Of a DNA stretch of 64,000 nucleotides, positions 12,115 through 24,921 are shown piece by piece (position 1 is the first letter of the stretch; each line of letters begins with the position of its first letter). A program made the translations under genes and the position numbers. The notes beneath the pieces were generated by a model that was given only the letters and a program-made list of their open reading frames with translations, was not told where the DNA came from and made no database searches. The DNA comes from Patiria miniata (Eukaryota > Echinodermata > Asteroidea > Valvatida > Asterinidae), in contig NW_024037064.1 in NCBI RefSeq assembly GCF_015706575.1, positions 8,161,606 to 8,225,605 of the forward strand, given 5' to 3'.

Positions 12115-13163
12115 ATACAAATTACATATTAAATATTGAAATCAAGACTGAAACATTATTTCAACTGTCAGATTTGTGTTTTGAAAATAAGGAACAAGTC
12201 AACTTTTTCCCCCCGAAACATAGGGGGCGATATTTGTATCCTTTCATTTGCAAGTTCTCTTTTATTTATCGAGATGGGAAAACGTCCATGTTTCATTATC
12301 ATCTATTCTAGAACGGAAACGATAAGTGGTAGACAGCTGAATTTGGGTTTTTTTTTTATTGAAATAGACGTCACTTGGAAAATGGATGCAAATTGCGTGA
12401 AATGTTGAGGGTTACAGCTTAATAGGATGTACTTTATCCCTATTTTTTTTAAAATGGAGCAAGACAAAGATTTGAAAAATATATTTTTTTTTCAATTCGG
12501 TCGTTTTCTTTTTGACTCGACCTGTTTTAGAATCGAAGTCAATGATATAATATTAAATACAATTACTGATTTGTTTCAGACAAATGGAAATGTATACGAG
12601 TTTTGTATATGTTTTTTTTTTTACAAAAAAAAACAATTAGTAATGAAGATAATGATATGCAATTTTAAAATTCAGATGGGATAATTTCATTACATGGTTT
12701 TCAATGCAAATGCTTCAGATTCGTGTATATAACACAATTTGAGATTACAATACATGCGTCAAATTCCAAGTACAGTGTTATAATGAACTGCTGTAAACAT
12801 TAAATCTTGGTTACAAAATACCGTTTTTTGTATGCTGTATAATACATTGCAAACTAAAATCTCTTACATAGCGTCAAAACATTGTAAAATGCAGAAGATA
12901 TACAAGCAGGTTAATGAAACGTCCTGTAATAACGTTTGCAAATGTAAATAAGCATTTTAGCAGTATCAATGAACACATTCTCCCAGCAAGTAATCATTTC
13001 GTAAATCACTTTGTATAACTGTAAACGTAAGCGTAAATGTAGCTCAAATTAAACTGAAATTATGAATTTGAAACCAGTCAAAACTGAATGCAAACTAGTT
13101 CGTTTGACACTCGTTTGATACTAGGAACGAAGAATCAGCCCATTGCATTAAGAAAATAAGGAC
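12115..13163. other. No gene seen
   Basis: AT-rich, low-complexity sequence with poly-T runs; no coding, RNA or repeat signal I can support. Confidence 0.45.
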
Positions 13164-13347
13164 TAAAAGCCCGGTTCATACTTCATGCGAATGCGATTAG
13201 ACTCTGACGACACGAAGCATTTGGTGCGAAATTAACCGGAGTTGACATGTGTTCAACTTTTGCGAATGCGCAGTGCGAAAACTCCCTCTGACGTCACAAA
13301 GCTGCGTTCGCGTTTGCTTTCCCACCGAGTGTGAACCGGCCTTTTTA
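13164..13347. mobile_element. Short PIF/Harbinger-like MITE
   Basis: The left end (GCCCGGTTCATACT) and the reverse complement of the right end (GGCCGGTTCACACT) match with two mismatches. The interior has GCGAATGCG near both ends in opposite orientation. The target duplication is blurred by flanking A and T runs. Confidence 0.5.
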
Positions 13348-16272
13348 ACAATCTTAAAACTAGACATTTTCATTCCTTACTTTATAGCAGTTACTTCACA
13401 TAAGGTACAAAGTTGAACATCCCAAGCAAGCAAACAAAATATAAATGTCAGAAAATCCAAACTACTTTCATTACAATAATGAGAAAATGAGACAAGCCGG
13501 GAGTTTTGATTTGCGTTACCCTCTTAAAGGGAAAATTCAAGAATGATCTAGAAGCAGCTTTTTTTCCAAAGTCTAAGCATTCCTAGCAGCATAGCTGTAC
13601 TATTTTTTTAGTGATCAATGATCTGGTGTATTAATAAGAACTCTTATCGTATACGTACACATATTTTAACAAGTAATTAAAATATATTACACATTCAAGA
13701 CTTATCAAAACTGAAAGCCAACCATTTGTTTTCAATAAAATCGAGTTTAAGAAATAACATATCTTTGGGGTTATAAATAGACTCATCATTATCTTTTGTG
13801 AAATTAACAGAAAGCAAGCTCATAGACATCTAATTTCGAAGCAGCTGAGCTGACACATACACTATTTATGACATACAACATACTTCTCTTGGTGGCCTAG
13901 TTGTCCCCAAATAAACGAGGTTATCCTTACTTGTAGCTTGTATGAGCTCTCTTTCGCGTGATGCTGAAACAAGCAACACGTGACTCGAGCTCTCCCATTG
14001 TTATACACCGACTTATTCATTTTTTATTTATTAACAAACCTACTCTCACAATGCCCCGTGATTTTACGGTGAAAATGAAAACTTGTATTTAATAAAGGAC
14101 AATCTAAGTGAAATATTCAAGTGATGTTATCTTACATATTGCCAAGACTCAGGTTGCAAGGTAGCGTAATGCATGGGCGAATTACAGCGATTCCATGGCA
14201 TGTTAATTTTCGCCAAATTTAGATTTTTTTCTTTTTTCTTTTTTTAATTTCAGAATGCAACAAAACATACAAACAGAACAGGTTGAGTATAAAAAAAATG
14301 GTAAGCAATACACCAACACAAGCAATTTTCGAGAAAACTTAAACTAAAAATTAAAAAAAAACCAGACAACCAACAGACAATGAACTATACAATACCAACT
14401 TAATACCTAAACATTACAAAAAGAGATATTGATGAGGAGAGAAAATATCTTATTGGAAAAGATTAAGTCATTTGTTATGAAGTTGTCAAGTGACCTATTT
14501 CTGTAGCAATGGCCTGCTTTGTTTTGAAATAGAAAAAAAATCAAGGCAGTTATTGACAAAAGAGGTAAAAATCTTCACACTTATTATTAAAGACAAACTT
14601 TTCGCCAGAACAACGGTAATAAACCAAAGCAAATATCTTTACAACTTAAAATCACTGTACGATGATAGGTAGAATTAAGCCGGGTAAAAATAGAACAGCT
14701 GGATTTGTCCACAGTCCCAAAAGAGATGTAGCAGATTCTCACACTTTTTCTTTCTTATTGCAGAGGAAGATTTGTCGGGATGAGAAAGTGAACACATATA
14801 TTTAGAAAATATTGCAGCTTAGAATATTTGGTAATCCCAAAAGGAAATTGATGTATCTCATCCCACTGTGGGAAGAATCCAAGTAAAGTGGTCCACTTCT
14901 GCTGGCATTTAATTTTGCTACAGCTTGGGAAATTGAATTCTAAACATATTTGGATTGCTTCTATTTTATAAATTTTAATCAAGCTTTGTCTTAAGACGCA
15001 CTCTTCCCGCTATTCCAATGAAAACGTCTTCCTCAAAATCAATATCATGTATTACTTAAATAGGTCTGGACAGCTGTGTAATATATTTTGTCTACTCTAA
15101 AATGTAAACGTTTCTTTAAGTAAAAATTACATGCAGTCAACACTCTTCATACAAATCCTGCAGCTGCCTAAAACCAGTGCACAAAAATGTTGCTGAGTAC
15201 AAATGCTTTGAACACTTAATTTAAATCCTACTTCGGTTATCACTTAATAGCCTACTTCGTAGCCTACTTTGGATTTTATTGATAGAATAAAAGAATACGT
15301 TTTCATAGACTTAGGCTTTAAGTCACTGTTTCTTTTACATTTTTGAGTAAATATATTGCTCATATTTTCATTTAAAAAATGGCTAAACAAATTTCTATTT
15401 GATACGGCACTGTTCAGTTGGAATATGTACATGTAATTGTTTAACGTTCTTGACCTCATAATTATTTTCAGCTATTTTGCATGAACAATAAAGCTTCTCA
15501 AAGCTAGTCCTAGCTTGGATTTCGGAAAATGCGACAAAACTTCGTTTAAAAATTATCGTCTAAGGGCCTTGTTTCTTCACTTTAGGAACAAATATACACC
15601 GATTAAAACAGATACAATATACCTCCATTTCAGACGTATTCAGTCGGTTATTTTCTTTCGTATAAATTGTTATAAGACTTTAGTAATTATGTTGCTGATA
15701 TATTTTCCCAGTAAAATCGGAGTTTCTTTGTGGAAGTACACATTGATTACATGCTGATCCAGTAATTAGACGCATGAAGACTATATGTTTTACCTGTCAA
15801 CTTCTCTTTTGTTTTACAACACAGCGATTTATATATGGAACATTATTCGAATTCATTTAACGTTGTATTTTTATTTATCCCTCAAAATTATTTTAATATT
15901 AATATAATGGAGACTGTTTCAAGAAACTATTCCGACCTACATGTGTTATCCTGTTATGTAAATAATTCAATACAAAATACAAGTACATATACGAGTTTTT
16001 ATATTTGATAAATTTTTACAAGACATTCCCCACAAGTAGACTTTACACTTGTAGCATTCATTTCCTTGCTGCACGTAACATAAAGTATATATTTACAAGG
16101 TATACAGTCTTAACTTTGTATTCAATGTCTCTTAGTCTTTAAAGTACATGTTCATCAAATATGGTAACACGCCACTTAAATCTCTCTACCTTATTCTGCA
16201 TTGTGCTGTTAATGATTTAAAGCATTTGCGAATCGGTAAAACTATATAAAAATAGTCTGGAAAAAACACGCA
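13348..16272. other. No gene seen
   Basis: Nearly 3 kb of AT-rich DNA downstream of the Death-domain gene. All frames are short and none has splice sites in a coding context. Confidence 0.5.
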
Positions 16273-16286
16273 TTTATTTATTTATT
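16273..16286 (-). terminator. Candidate polyadenylation signals (three overlapping AATAAA)
   Basis: Read on the minus strand the segment gives AATAAATAAATAAA, about 280 bases past the stop codon of the Death-domain exon. It is the first canonical signal after that stop, so the 3' UTR is probably about 16.25-16.56 kb. Confidence 0.5.
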
Positions 16287-16563
16287 CCTGCCACATGTTA
16301 CAAAAAGGGCAATCGCGTGAAATATAGTAGCACGCCAAACTCGTCGTGAATGCACGTAGGATGAGAATGCGCAAATCTATATGGAATTTATATAAAAATG
16401 TAAATAAACATTTATATTTTCATTTAGTTGTGTTTAATCTACTTGTGTTTCATGCATTCCCACAGTCATATCTTGCATAGTCCTGAACATTTTATCCAGA
16501 CAAATATGTGTTTCTGGTTTGACCGAATTGTTCTGTTACCTCCTTCATCACGATCTCTTTTTT

Positions 16564-16902
16564 TCAAGACCCTTCCTGAATGATCTGAACCGCTCTCTCG
16601 AACGTCAAATCTTTTAGTAATTTTACCAAATACTCTATTGCTTTCTCGTCTGACGTCTTGCTGGTTCTGCAAACGCTGAAGTAGAGTTTCAATAAACCTT
16701 TCGCCTTAACGTTGCCTGATTTAACAGCAACGGCGACAGATACGTTAGGCAAGTCGGCCATCCGTTCCGCGAGACTCGTCCATCTATTATCGGTGTCGAG
16801 ATGGTCACACAAGGACCACACAGTTTTCGGTAACAATCCGCCGAAATCGTGGGGGTCAACCGCTCGGTGAACCATGGTTGAAAATCCATTCCGAATCTGC
16901 TC
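16564..16902 (-). CDS. Death domain, terminal exon
   Basis: The exon follows a pyrimidine-rich stretch ending CACTCAG and encodes 112 residues to a TGA stop. The fold pattern is that of the UNC5-type Death domain: a leading helix (LLPKTVWSLCDHL), then DNRWTSLAERM with the conserved Trp and Leu-Ala, a middle segment ending GLLKLYFSVC, and the last helices (AIEYLVKLLKDL, RAVQIIQEG). Death domains form homotypic helical assemblies that recruit adaptors or caspases in the cytoplasm. It starts in phase 0, as do all upstream ZU5/UPA exons, which supports joining them. An upstream in-frame ATG at about 16935 exists but lies before the acceptor and is not needed. Partner specificity cannot be told from sequence. 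Confidence 0.85.
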   Translation of the reverse strand, partial: EQIRNGFSTMVHRAVDPHDFGGLLPKTVWSLCDHLDTDNRWTSLAERMADLPNVSVAVAVKSGNVKAKGLLKLYFSVCRTSKTSDEKAIEYLVKLLKDLTFERAVQIIQEGS

Positions 16903-19681
16903 CTGAGTGAATTTGAAATCAAATTCCATTTTCAATCGGCAACCTAAGCAAGGCCTAAATGCGAAATCGCTGAAATCGGATTAGTCTTTTCCCGGTTCGA
17001 TTGAGGTGTGGTTTAAAGAAGGCTGTAGGTTTTGGTTTAGGTTCTGCATATTTAACTGGGATTGCTTATAAGGTTCCCGAAAGGATAGAAGAAAAACCAA
17101 GTTTGCTCTGCCCATCGTTGGGACGGGTATTGAGTCTCCTGGGTCTTTTTAGAACCTTATAACAACTCACAAAATAAATTTACCACTTGGTACTACCATA
17201 AACGCTGTCTTATTGCTACCTCGAACATGCAAACCTTCAAATTATAAGACCTGTAACAATTGCTGACCATCAGGTCCGCTCATGCACATTTCATTTCTCC
17301 CCCTTCCCCCTCCCCCCCCCCCCCCCAAGGCATTGCACTCTAAAATGGCTGCTTCGCACAGGGTATATATTTTACTTTGATTTTTTTTACAGGGTTTGTA
17401 TGTCTTGGCTGCTACGTATCAGAAGGGATTGATAGAATAGGAGAAAAACAGACTGTGATGCATGAATTGGTGGTATGATCTTACCTTGCAATAGGTACAA
17501 AACTCAGCAGCCCCTTCTTTCTGATAAAAAGAAACATTAAGGAAATTGAGGTTCCTTTAAAAGTAAATCTGGGCTCCTTGTAAATTGAAATTGCATTTGG
17601 AACTGCATGCTTCCCTGAAAGAAATACATGTTCATCACTAGTCCATCACAAAGTTCAGAACCAAGTCGCAACTAATTGAACTGTAACAAAGGCATCATCC
17701 TTCGTTCTCTGTTCTGAACTGCAGAGGATTGTGGGAGAGCCGATCGAAAGTGAAGTGACGTGCTTGCAATGGATTTTCCGCGTGGCATTTACATTATACA
17801 TGTAATATCAAACGACACAATTCCATTCTAAAACACAAACAATAATTAAATTAGGGTGGTATAAAAGTCCACCTGTGAAAACGTATCAGTTTGCGGATCC
17901 TGGGAAGAAACAAGGTACTGCAACTTATCCACGAAAGACAATTGGATCTTAGATTGCACTTAGCACTGCGCCTTTGTTCTTATCGTCTTATGTTTGACAT
18001 GTCTTAGAATTGGACTGCTGTCGTTTGCCAACAGCCCGAGAAATGTTTTGACGTTTCACTCCTTACTACAAAAGTCTCTGGGCATTAGGTTCGCTTGATA
18101 GAAATGTTATATCGAAAGACAACTTACTTGCAGGCATGTACAGCCACTGATACCTTTAGTAGACTCGACGCAAGGCTTAAAAACAAATACAGTTTTTAAA
18201 TCTCAAATATCAAGAGTTACGAATGACCAAGCAGTATAGAGGCAGTTGCATACTGGTACTATTACCCTAATAATGCTTGAAGATGAACTCTTGTTAACCA
18301 AGTTTAGTGTCAAGAAATTTAATCCAAAATTCAAAAGCGGTAGCATCCGTAACATTGGCACAAAGTCGGCCGAATGTTCTCTGACGTGACGCACATATAC
18401 GAACCCCAGAAATTCCCAGGTGAACATTTTCTGCATTTTAGGATTTTTGCTAGCATTCGCACTCCAAATAAAATCGGAAAATCGCCTCAGATTAAAATTC
18501 TCTCTTTACTTTGGGACCTAAAATCAAAGCTTCCGAACGTAGATGCTGAGAGGTAGGTAACATTTCACTTTAATACCGTGAAGTTTTAAATACAACTTTT
18601 GGTCTAGCATGGCACTAGGGGTAAGACATCAATGTGCGCCAAGTTTACACGTTCGTAATGCGTTTTAAATTTGAAGTTTTAAATCTGCTTCGCCAAAAGT
18701 CATCCGTGTTGAGTGCGTAAGCAGATATAGCTCCCGTGTGCGGTCAGGTTTACCAAAGATTTTGGTCATTCGTGACGCTGTGCCAAAAATCTAACGTGTA
18801 TGATCATTTCAGTCACTCGTGCCAATGTCTTACCATAGAGCAAGGACCCAAGGAGTTCGTACTCCAAGACTTCAAAAGTAAAATGATGGTCTCCGCGCTC
18901 GAAAGCTACAATAGAAAGCACCTGGCGCCAGCTTGCTCAGTTGCTCACTACGCTAATCTCGACACAATAGAGATCCGCGCTCACTAATGCCAAAAAAAGG
19001 AGTTTGGATGTCTTCGTAGACAGTACCATGGTAAATACGCATGCGCAGTTGTCATACATGGCTAAAAATGAATGATTTTGAAGTGTTTGTTCGGAGTTGG
19101 CTAATACTGGCTAACAATGTGGTCAACATCACTGAAACAATCATTTCATGAAGAACAAAATGATCTGTACCTTTAGTGTGAAAACTTATGAAATTGTCCA
19201 AAAAAACACATTTCATCAATGATATATTGCCAATTAAAATGTCTGAAAATACATGAAAACTTATCTGAAAAAATCCAATTTATCTCCAAATTACAGTGAC
19301 AGATAACGCCTTTAAGCACCAACAACTGCACATTGCTAACTTGAGTTCATAACTCACATCTAACAGCTGCGCAGTTGTAAAAACCTATCTTGTCGTAAAA
19401 TATATTTTTCAAAAAAGAGCAGCGACGTGACATGACTTATTATGCAGCATATAGGGAGGTTGTTGGTTACCAACTAAAAAGGCGGCGACGATCATCGTGT
19501 TCAAAGGCCGCTGGCATTCACGCTTTGAATGGTCGAGGCTTGCGGTCACAGTGCTGTAGCTATAGACATTCCCGAGGGATTGGTATGTTAACGGTCAAAA
19601 TGTAAATCGCCCAAGAGTTCTGACTCCTTGCGTCCTTGCTCTATGCTTTTCCATAGTGCTGTTACTGCAGAGTAAATGCTT

Positions 19682-20030
19682 TTAGTTTTTGCTTAAACTT
19701 CCTGGCATTTGTTCGTTTTTATTCATACGACCCATTGACTCCCCGCCCACAAAGAATTGTACCCTACAATGCATTTGGGAGATTTTAAGCAATAATACAG
19801 TTCTCGCAGATTTTACGATAGTTTGTATTTTGCCTAGAAATATGGTGAGAAAGTTTGTGGATGGGAACTGCAAATCTGAGTCTCGCTTATGCTCTTTTGT
19901 CTCGAATGTCCACCGGCACACTATGACGATTTTGTTCGACACGACAGTGAACCAAAACAACACAACTTTTGCACCACATTTTCAAGACCACGGTGCACAA
20001 TTATGGATTACCTCTCTTTGAAACACCCTG
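19682..20030. mobile_element. Probable mariner-type fragment, right end only
   Basis: The right end reads ACACCCTG next to TA (20031-20032), i.e. CAGGGTGT inward, as in mariner inverted repeats. A matching left end is not clear; 19450 (TATAGGGAGGTTG) is a weak candidate. Neither strand carries a recognisable transposase. Confidence 0.35.
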
Positions 20031-20506
20031 TATTTCTGTGAGAAAAACGTGTGTCCAGAAATTTACTTTAACATGAAAAAATGTCTCTGTTCTTTGTCAA
20101 AAGATATCACTTTTTTAACCGCTTATAATTTGTCATTACCATATTGCCACCAGAAACGTATTCTTAGTCAATATATTGTTTACATGGCAATGAAAACAGA
20201 GTTAATGAAACGAGGAGCAATAAAACGTTATCCACGGGATACAATAAAAACAAGTTCCGGTAATTAAAAGCGGACAAATAAGAAAAGAAACCTACTTGGG
20301 AGCATTTGCAGCGATTTGTATTTTCTTCAGTTGACCGGACACCAGGCTGAAAAAGGAATAACAATACTGTTTACTGCTGAAGCAATGAGCAGCGCCAACA
20401 TGCTAAATTCTTAGAGTGTTTCGCATGTCAAATTAAGGATTACTATTTAAAGGGCAATAAAGGGGCAACAAATAACTGCAGACTCCACACACAATCTCGT
20501 CCTATA

Positions 20507-21160
20507 CAGGATGATCCAAAAAGGCAACCCCAAAACATTTAACTTAAAAAAAAGGGATCTGTGGATTTTATGTTTTGGGTATTGATTAAAAACTGAGAGT
20601 TTGTTCTTTCAAAAACTAAAAAAAATATGAAATAGCACTTAGGTTGCTTAAAAAAAAATGCCAATTATGTAAAAGTAGTGATTTTTATCCTTTACAAGCA
20701 TTAAAACATTTTTCTGCAAGCCTACTTTGCAATTATCCATCATTTGTGAAATGTATTTAGTATTTTTACATTTTTATGATGCTGAATGGTTTTTAGATTA
20801 GGACTTAAAAGGTTGAGATACCTGTTCAGGTGCAAAAAAAAGGTATTTACATCAAATTCATTTATAAGTACTCTCGCCATTTTATGTGCCGTGTTGTTTT
20901 TAAGGATTAGGACATGCGCAAAAAGTACAGTGAAAATCCCTTACTAGGGTAATTGATTGCATACAGGAAAAATTACAACTTTTACATAATTGGCATTTTC
21001 TCAGTAACCCAAAGTTCTATTTGCACGATTTTTTTTCAGTATTTGAAAGAAAAAAACTCTCAACTTTAATCTGATACCGCTAAATATAAAATACACTGAT
21101 CCTGTTTTTATTTTTAAAGGCAAATGTTTTAGGGTTGCATGTTCTATGGGGGTCACCCTG
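20507..21160. mobile_element. mariner-type element with about 190-bp inverted repeats
   Basis: The ends CAGGATGATCC and CAGGGTGACCC face inward and are flanked by TA. The inverted arms match over about 190 bp with gaps and share CCAAAACATTT-like, GAGAGTTTGTTCTTTC-like and ATGCCAATTATGTAAAAGT segments. No transposase frame is visible in the 270-bp centre. It lies in the last intron of the Death-domain gene. Confidence 0.75.
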
Positions 21161-21810
21161 TAGATGTCTGCAGTAACTATTTTAGGTCAGTTTGGTAAAC
21201 AATTCTCTATCGTTACAATGTAGCTCAATCTACTGAAGTCCTCAGCCCTGTAAACTGGACTTATTAACGCTCTTCTATGGTAATCATCATGTGCCTTATG
21301 TAATTTACACATTTGTTTTTAATTAATAAGCTATTAATTTCGCAAACTCATAGTTGCATAATCCTTTCAGACTGAGACTGTCGAGGAAGGACTATACAAG
21401 CCTAAAAATGCTGGTTCAAGAGCACACAAAATTCCATTCAATTGATTCAAAATGGCTTAAATGTTCTTGAACTAAGCTAAATGATGTAGTAGACTTTAGT
21501 AAATGTAACCCATGATATAGTGACATAAGCCACTTGGATAGGTAACTACTCTCATTCACAAGTGACAGTCAGTCAGTGAGATCGGTAACCAGTCTAATTT
21601 ACAAGTGACAGCAAGTCAGCGAGAGATATTAGCAAGTAGATGTCACAAGTGACAGTCAGTCAGCATCAAAGAGGACCATAGGCTGGTCCACTGGCACGAG
21701 CAAAATTACCAACTTAAGAAAGCAAAAATGTTGTCCTCATTAAAATTACTGACTAGTCGTCCTTTGTCACGACTATGTTGGGAAGCAACTAAAATAGGAC
21801 AATGACTTAC

Positions 21811-21990
21811 TTGTATCGGACAGATCGACAGAAGAACTTTGCTTTCGTTCCTCAAATCTTCAGTTGGAGAACACTGGTATGTGTGAGCAAGGCAGTACAA
21901 CCCTTCGTCTTTTAGATCCCGTGCTTGCAGTATTAGCTGGAACGTTACGGAGTTTTCAGCATATAATCGTATTTGTTCCTTGCTTATGAT
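21811..21990 (-). CDS. UPA domain, second half, module 2 exon
   Basis: The 60-codon exon is bounded by a T-rich acceptor (TTTTTTTAG) and a GTAAGT donor, phase 0 on both sides. It encodes IISKEQIRLYAENSVTF at its start and ends in SICPIQ, matching the closing strands of UPA domains (N-x-V-T-F, a Cys-containing strand, then a Val/Ile-Cys segment). It is the paralogue of 25285-25470, with the same boundaries to within two codons. The next coding segment downstream is the Death domain, about 4.9 kb away. Confidence 0.8.
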
Positions 21991-22321
21991 CTAAAAAAAA
22001 TATATTCAAGTAGAAAAATCGAACAGTAATAGCAATTAGTGACATATTTGTGAGATAACTATGGACAGAATGTTAGCTTTACAACACTTGAAAATGAATG
22101 CAAAAGTGGGACAAATACAAGTGAAACTCTAATCACAAAATGACTATAAATATTCAACTGTCATATGATGCCCTTCTTTTAAAATATAGTATTGAGAAAC
22201 TCTTTGTGGTAAAACTACGACTTCTGGAAAGCAACTGTAACCACGATGAGTTACCCAAAATCAAAACATTGCAAGGACAATCACAACAATAAGAGAACGG
22301 AAATGATTACACTACACCAAC

Positions 22322-22468
22322 CTGTTCAGTCGCTCCTAGAACTTTCCATCCATCCTTAAGATCAGACACCCTGACAGTCAAATTCCCACTATCCCAGAAA
22401 AACGGCAGGTTTCTGAAGAAGTCCAAGCTGTTTGTTGCCATCTGCCTCCCCGTCTGTTGGACGACATT
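22322..22468 (-). CDS. UPA domain, first half, module 2 exon
   Basis: The 49-codon exon, phase 0 at both ends, contains SLDFFRNLPFFWDSGNLTV and ends GATEQ before a GTTGGT donor. It is clearly paralogous to 25782-25925 (DVFRNLQFFWDGGNVAV ... GATEQ). In UNC5 this is the UPA segment where a strand (F-x-G/D-x-x-N-L) is followed by an amphipathic stretch. The first dozen residues (NVVQQTGRQM) differ from those of module 1, and the acceptor (TTTTTTGCAAAG) is acceptable but not strong. Confidence 0.78.
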
Positions 22469-22721
22469 CTTTGCAAAAAAAAAAATACAATTACATGGCG
22501 AATTACAAATGTGATTACTAACAAAGTCTGTCTCGATACTCCGGACCGCCTGCGAATCTTTTTTTCCCCAAACGACATTCGTTTTCCATCTTCTGATTGG
22601 TCAATTACATTCATATCTAATGCATTTTTCTCCAAAACACAAACCCAAGATAGGCTTTACGTCTTGTGAGATAATGTTCCTTCCTCACTTTAGTTGTTTA
22701 AAAGGTAAAATGAGAAGAAGT

Positions 22722-22798
22722 GAAAAACGCTCAATGAGATTCGTACTCGGATCACCTGATTAGAAGTCAGGACTACTTCCAACCAGTCCCTAAATCAG
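22722..22798 (-). pseudogene. Degenerate tRNA-Arg(TCT)-like sequence or tRNA-derived SINE head
   Basis: On the minus strand a D-arm-like hairpin (GACT...AGTC) is followed by an anticodon arm CCTGA-CTTCTAA-TCAGG, giving anticodon TCT, and a T-loop-like GAGTACGAATCTC. The acceptor stem does not pair and the T loop reads TACGAAT instead of TTCGAAT. It is either a dead tRNA copy or a tRNA-derived SINE. Confidence 0.4.
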
Positions 22799-23099
22799 CT
22801 GCCAGTTGTCGGCGATTTAAACGCCATTATTCCTTGTTACATAACTTATTCTCTAAAGCCCTGGACATCATGAATATTCAGAGAATATAACGCAGAGAAA
22901 GTGCCCTATTTTGATATTGTCAGATCTTGTTTGGGAAAACAAATCGCAACCCGGTTTGCCTTTAGGTTAGTGACATCGTAGGGTACAGGAAAAAAAACGT
23001 GCGTATTGCAGTTTAGAACAGGGGACAGGCTTATAAGCATTGTTGGACCACAAGGAATGGTCTGCGTTTTCACGTTAAAACTGGATCATGAATCATTTC

Positions 23100-23400
23100 C
23101 AATGCGCGCGCTTAAAAAAAATAAAAATAAAATATGATGTCTCAAAACCGCCAAACTCACTGGTTTGACTGGAATCCTGCTGCTGCACAATTTTAACGTG
23201 TTTTTAGATGGGATTATGATCGAGAATAAGCTTTATGTGGCCTCTCTGGACTCCCATATATTTGCACTAAGTTTAGTCAGGCACCATTTGCAGTCATCAG
23301 CCGACATTTGACCCAAAAAAAAACAGATAAAAAAAAGCTGCGTCGCCGCACCACTTTTTGGAAGCAAGTCCCATACCAGAAACCGGAGACTTTTTTGGCC
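23100..23400. mobile_element. PIF/Harbinger-type MITE, family of 44941 and 56614, left end decayed
   Basis: The right end is intact (CCGGAGACTTTTTTGGCC) and is followed by TAA. Internal words such as GGTTTGACTGGAAT, GCACCATTTGCAGTCATCAG and CGTCGCCGCACCACTTTTTGG match the copies at 56614-56953 and 44941-45303. The left inverted repeat is missing or unrecognisable. Confidence 0.7.
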
Positions 23401-24273
23401 TAAAACGTTGTTCTATATTTTGTGCAAGTCGAGTCAACGAATAAGCGGGTTTTAATGTGGTAGACGCAAGGGCGCCCTCACTTGACGGGTATGCTTTCCA
23501 TCGCTTGACGAGGATGTTTTCCCCTGCATTCGACAACTTTGTTACACAGTCGACAATTTCACTGAATTCTCAAGCACAAATTTAGCTTATTATTTTGTCT
23601 TGTAGTAAGGTTGGGCATTTTTGTAGAACAGCTTACTGAATGTCCTACTTGATCATCCAGGAATGGGTGAGTGGAGATACATGTTACAAATTGTTTATTT
23701 TGTGTGATCTATTCAACGTTAAGGTCACATAATTATAATGCCCTATTATAAATGTGTCTGTTGCGTGTAGGTGTACATGCATTCAAGTATGGGGACGCTG
23801 GTTTGCGTGTACTCGCATATATGCACGCGTACGATAGCATTAGCCATGTGAGGCGTATTTTAAAGTCTTGTATTCATTATACAATGTGTTTCTTGGAGTG
23901 TTTCTTGGAAGTGTAATTAGAGTGTTTCTTGGAGGTGGTTGTTGTGACAATGAATAAATAACCATTGATATCAGTTGCTGATAATCCTGACTGTTGATTT
24001 GAGTTGACTTCTGTGTACCAGCCCGCCTCCTAGCCTTGGTCCAAGCAGGGATTCATGTCCCATCCTCGTTGTCGTTCACACCTCAACAAACCCTGGGGCT
24101 GCGCAAGTAGCTTACATCACATTAAGTCACGAAATGTTCAGGAAAAAAAGTTAAAATATGTGCCTCACAGTTTTGACGAAACGTCAAATGATGCATTGAT
24201 TCGCATGTAAGCGCAAATACAACATAGGTGGACAGTTTTCCATGTTGTTTTTTACATGTAGACTATTACGTAC

Positions 24274-24921
24274 CTTTTCAACGTCTTTGTTGTCGTTCCA
24301 AACATGTACTCGAAATGCATACTGACCACATCCTGGGTCAAGGCGGCCTCCAAAGGCACCGACCTTCAGCCGCTTACCACTACCGGGAGTAAGTTGGCCA
24401 ACCAGGTAAAATACGCAGAAATGATCGATCAAGACAGTTACCATTTCCTCTGTTACTAATGCAGGATTGCCATCCTCCCATTGACCGTCTTGTGAGTCGT
24501 CATGACGCATTCTGACAACTAACTTGTCATATCTTTGACCTTTCAAATCAGCGTGGTGAGGAAAGGACAGCCCCACGCTCTCTTCAAATCTCAACCCTTT
24601 AGGACCGCACTTGACAGGTGGTGAAAGCACGACCTCTGTAGGCTCAACAGCATTATTCGGTGGTGCAGTAGGGTCTACATAGATGTAGACTTGCTGAGGA
24701 GAGCCTGGAGCTATTGCACCACGTGGGATGGTGAGGTGCACGCCGTACTCATCCAGGGACAAGCTTCCACCCTCCTCGTTGAAGTAACCCATGGCGATGT
24801 ATGGTAACTGTAGTCTGCTATCCAACAGCTCACTTTCAGTGTGTTTCTCTGTCAGCTTCTTTACTTCATCTAACACCAGATGGAGATGGTCTGACTTCTG
24901 CATTTCGGTGATCTTTCTAGT
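24274..24921 (-). CDS. ZU5 domain plus start of UPA, module 2 exon
   Basis: The 216-codon exon has an acceptor ATTCAAG, a GTACGT donor and phase 0 at both ends. After a short linker with probable helical character (HLHLVLDEVKKLTEK) comes a ZU5 domain starting GYFNEEGGSLSLDEYGVHLT, then IPRGAI, the CGP turn (KCGPKGL), LSFPHHADL and GQWEDG. The end of ZU5 reads DHFCVFYLVG, where UNC5 has a TENLSTYALVG-type sequence and PIDD1/UNC5CL carry a self-cleaving HFS. UPA begins at KRLKVGAFGG and reaches YAFRVHVWNDNKDVEK at the exon end. Such modules pack against the Death domain and hold it inactive until triggered. The HFC residues could make this one autoproteolytic (inference). Confidence 0.88.

Noticed and set aside
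16466..16672. Other minus-strand frame overlapping the Death-domain exon
   Set aside because: Shadow frame; the Death-domain frame has the acceptor, phase and motif support.
19682..20021. Open frames on both strands around a mariner-like end
   Set aside because: No transposase motifs and no splice context; the two frames are antisense to each other.
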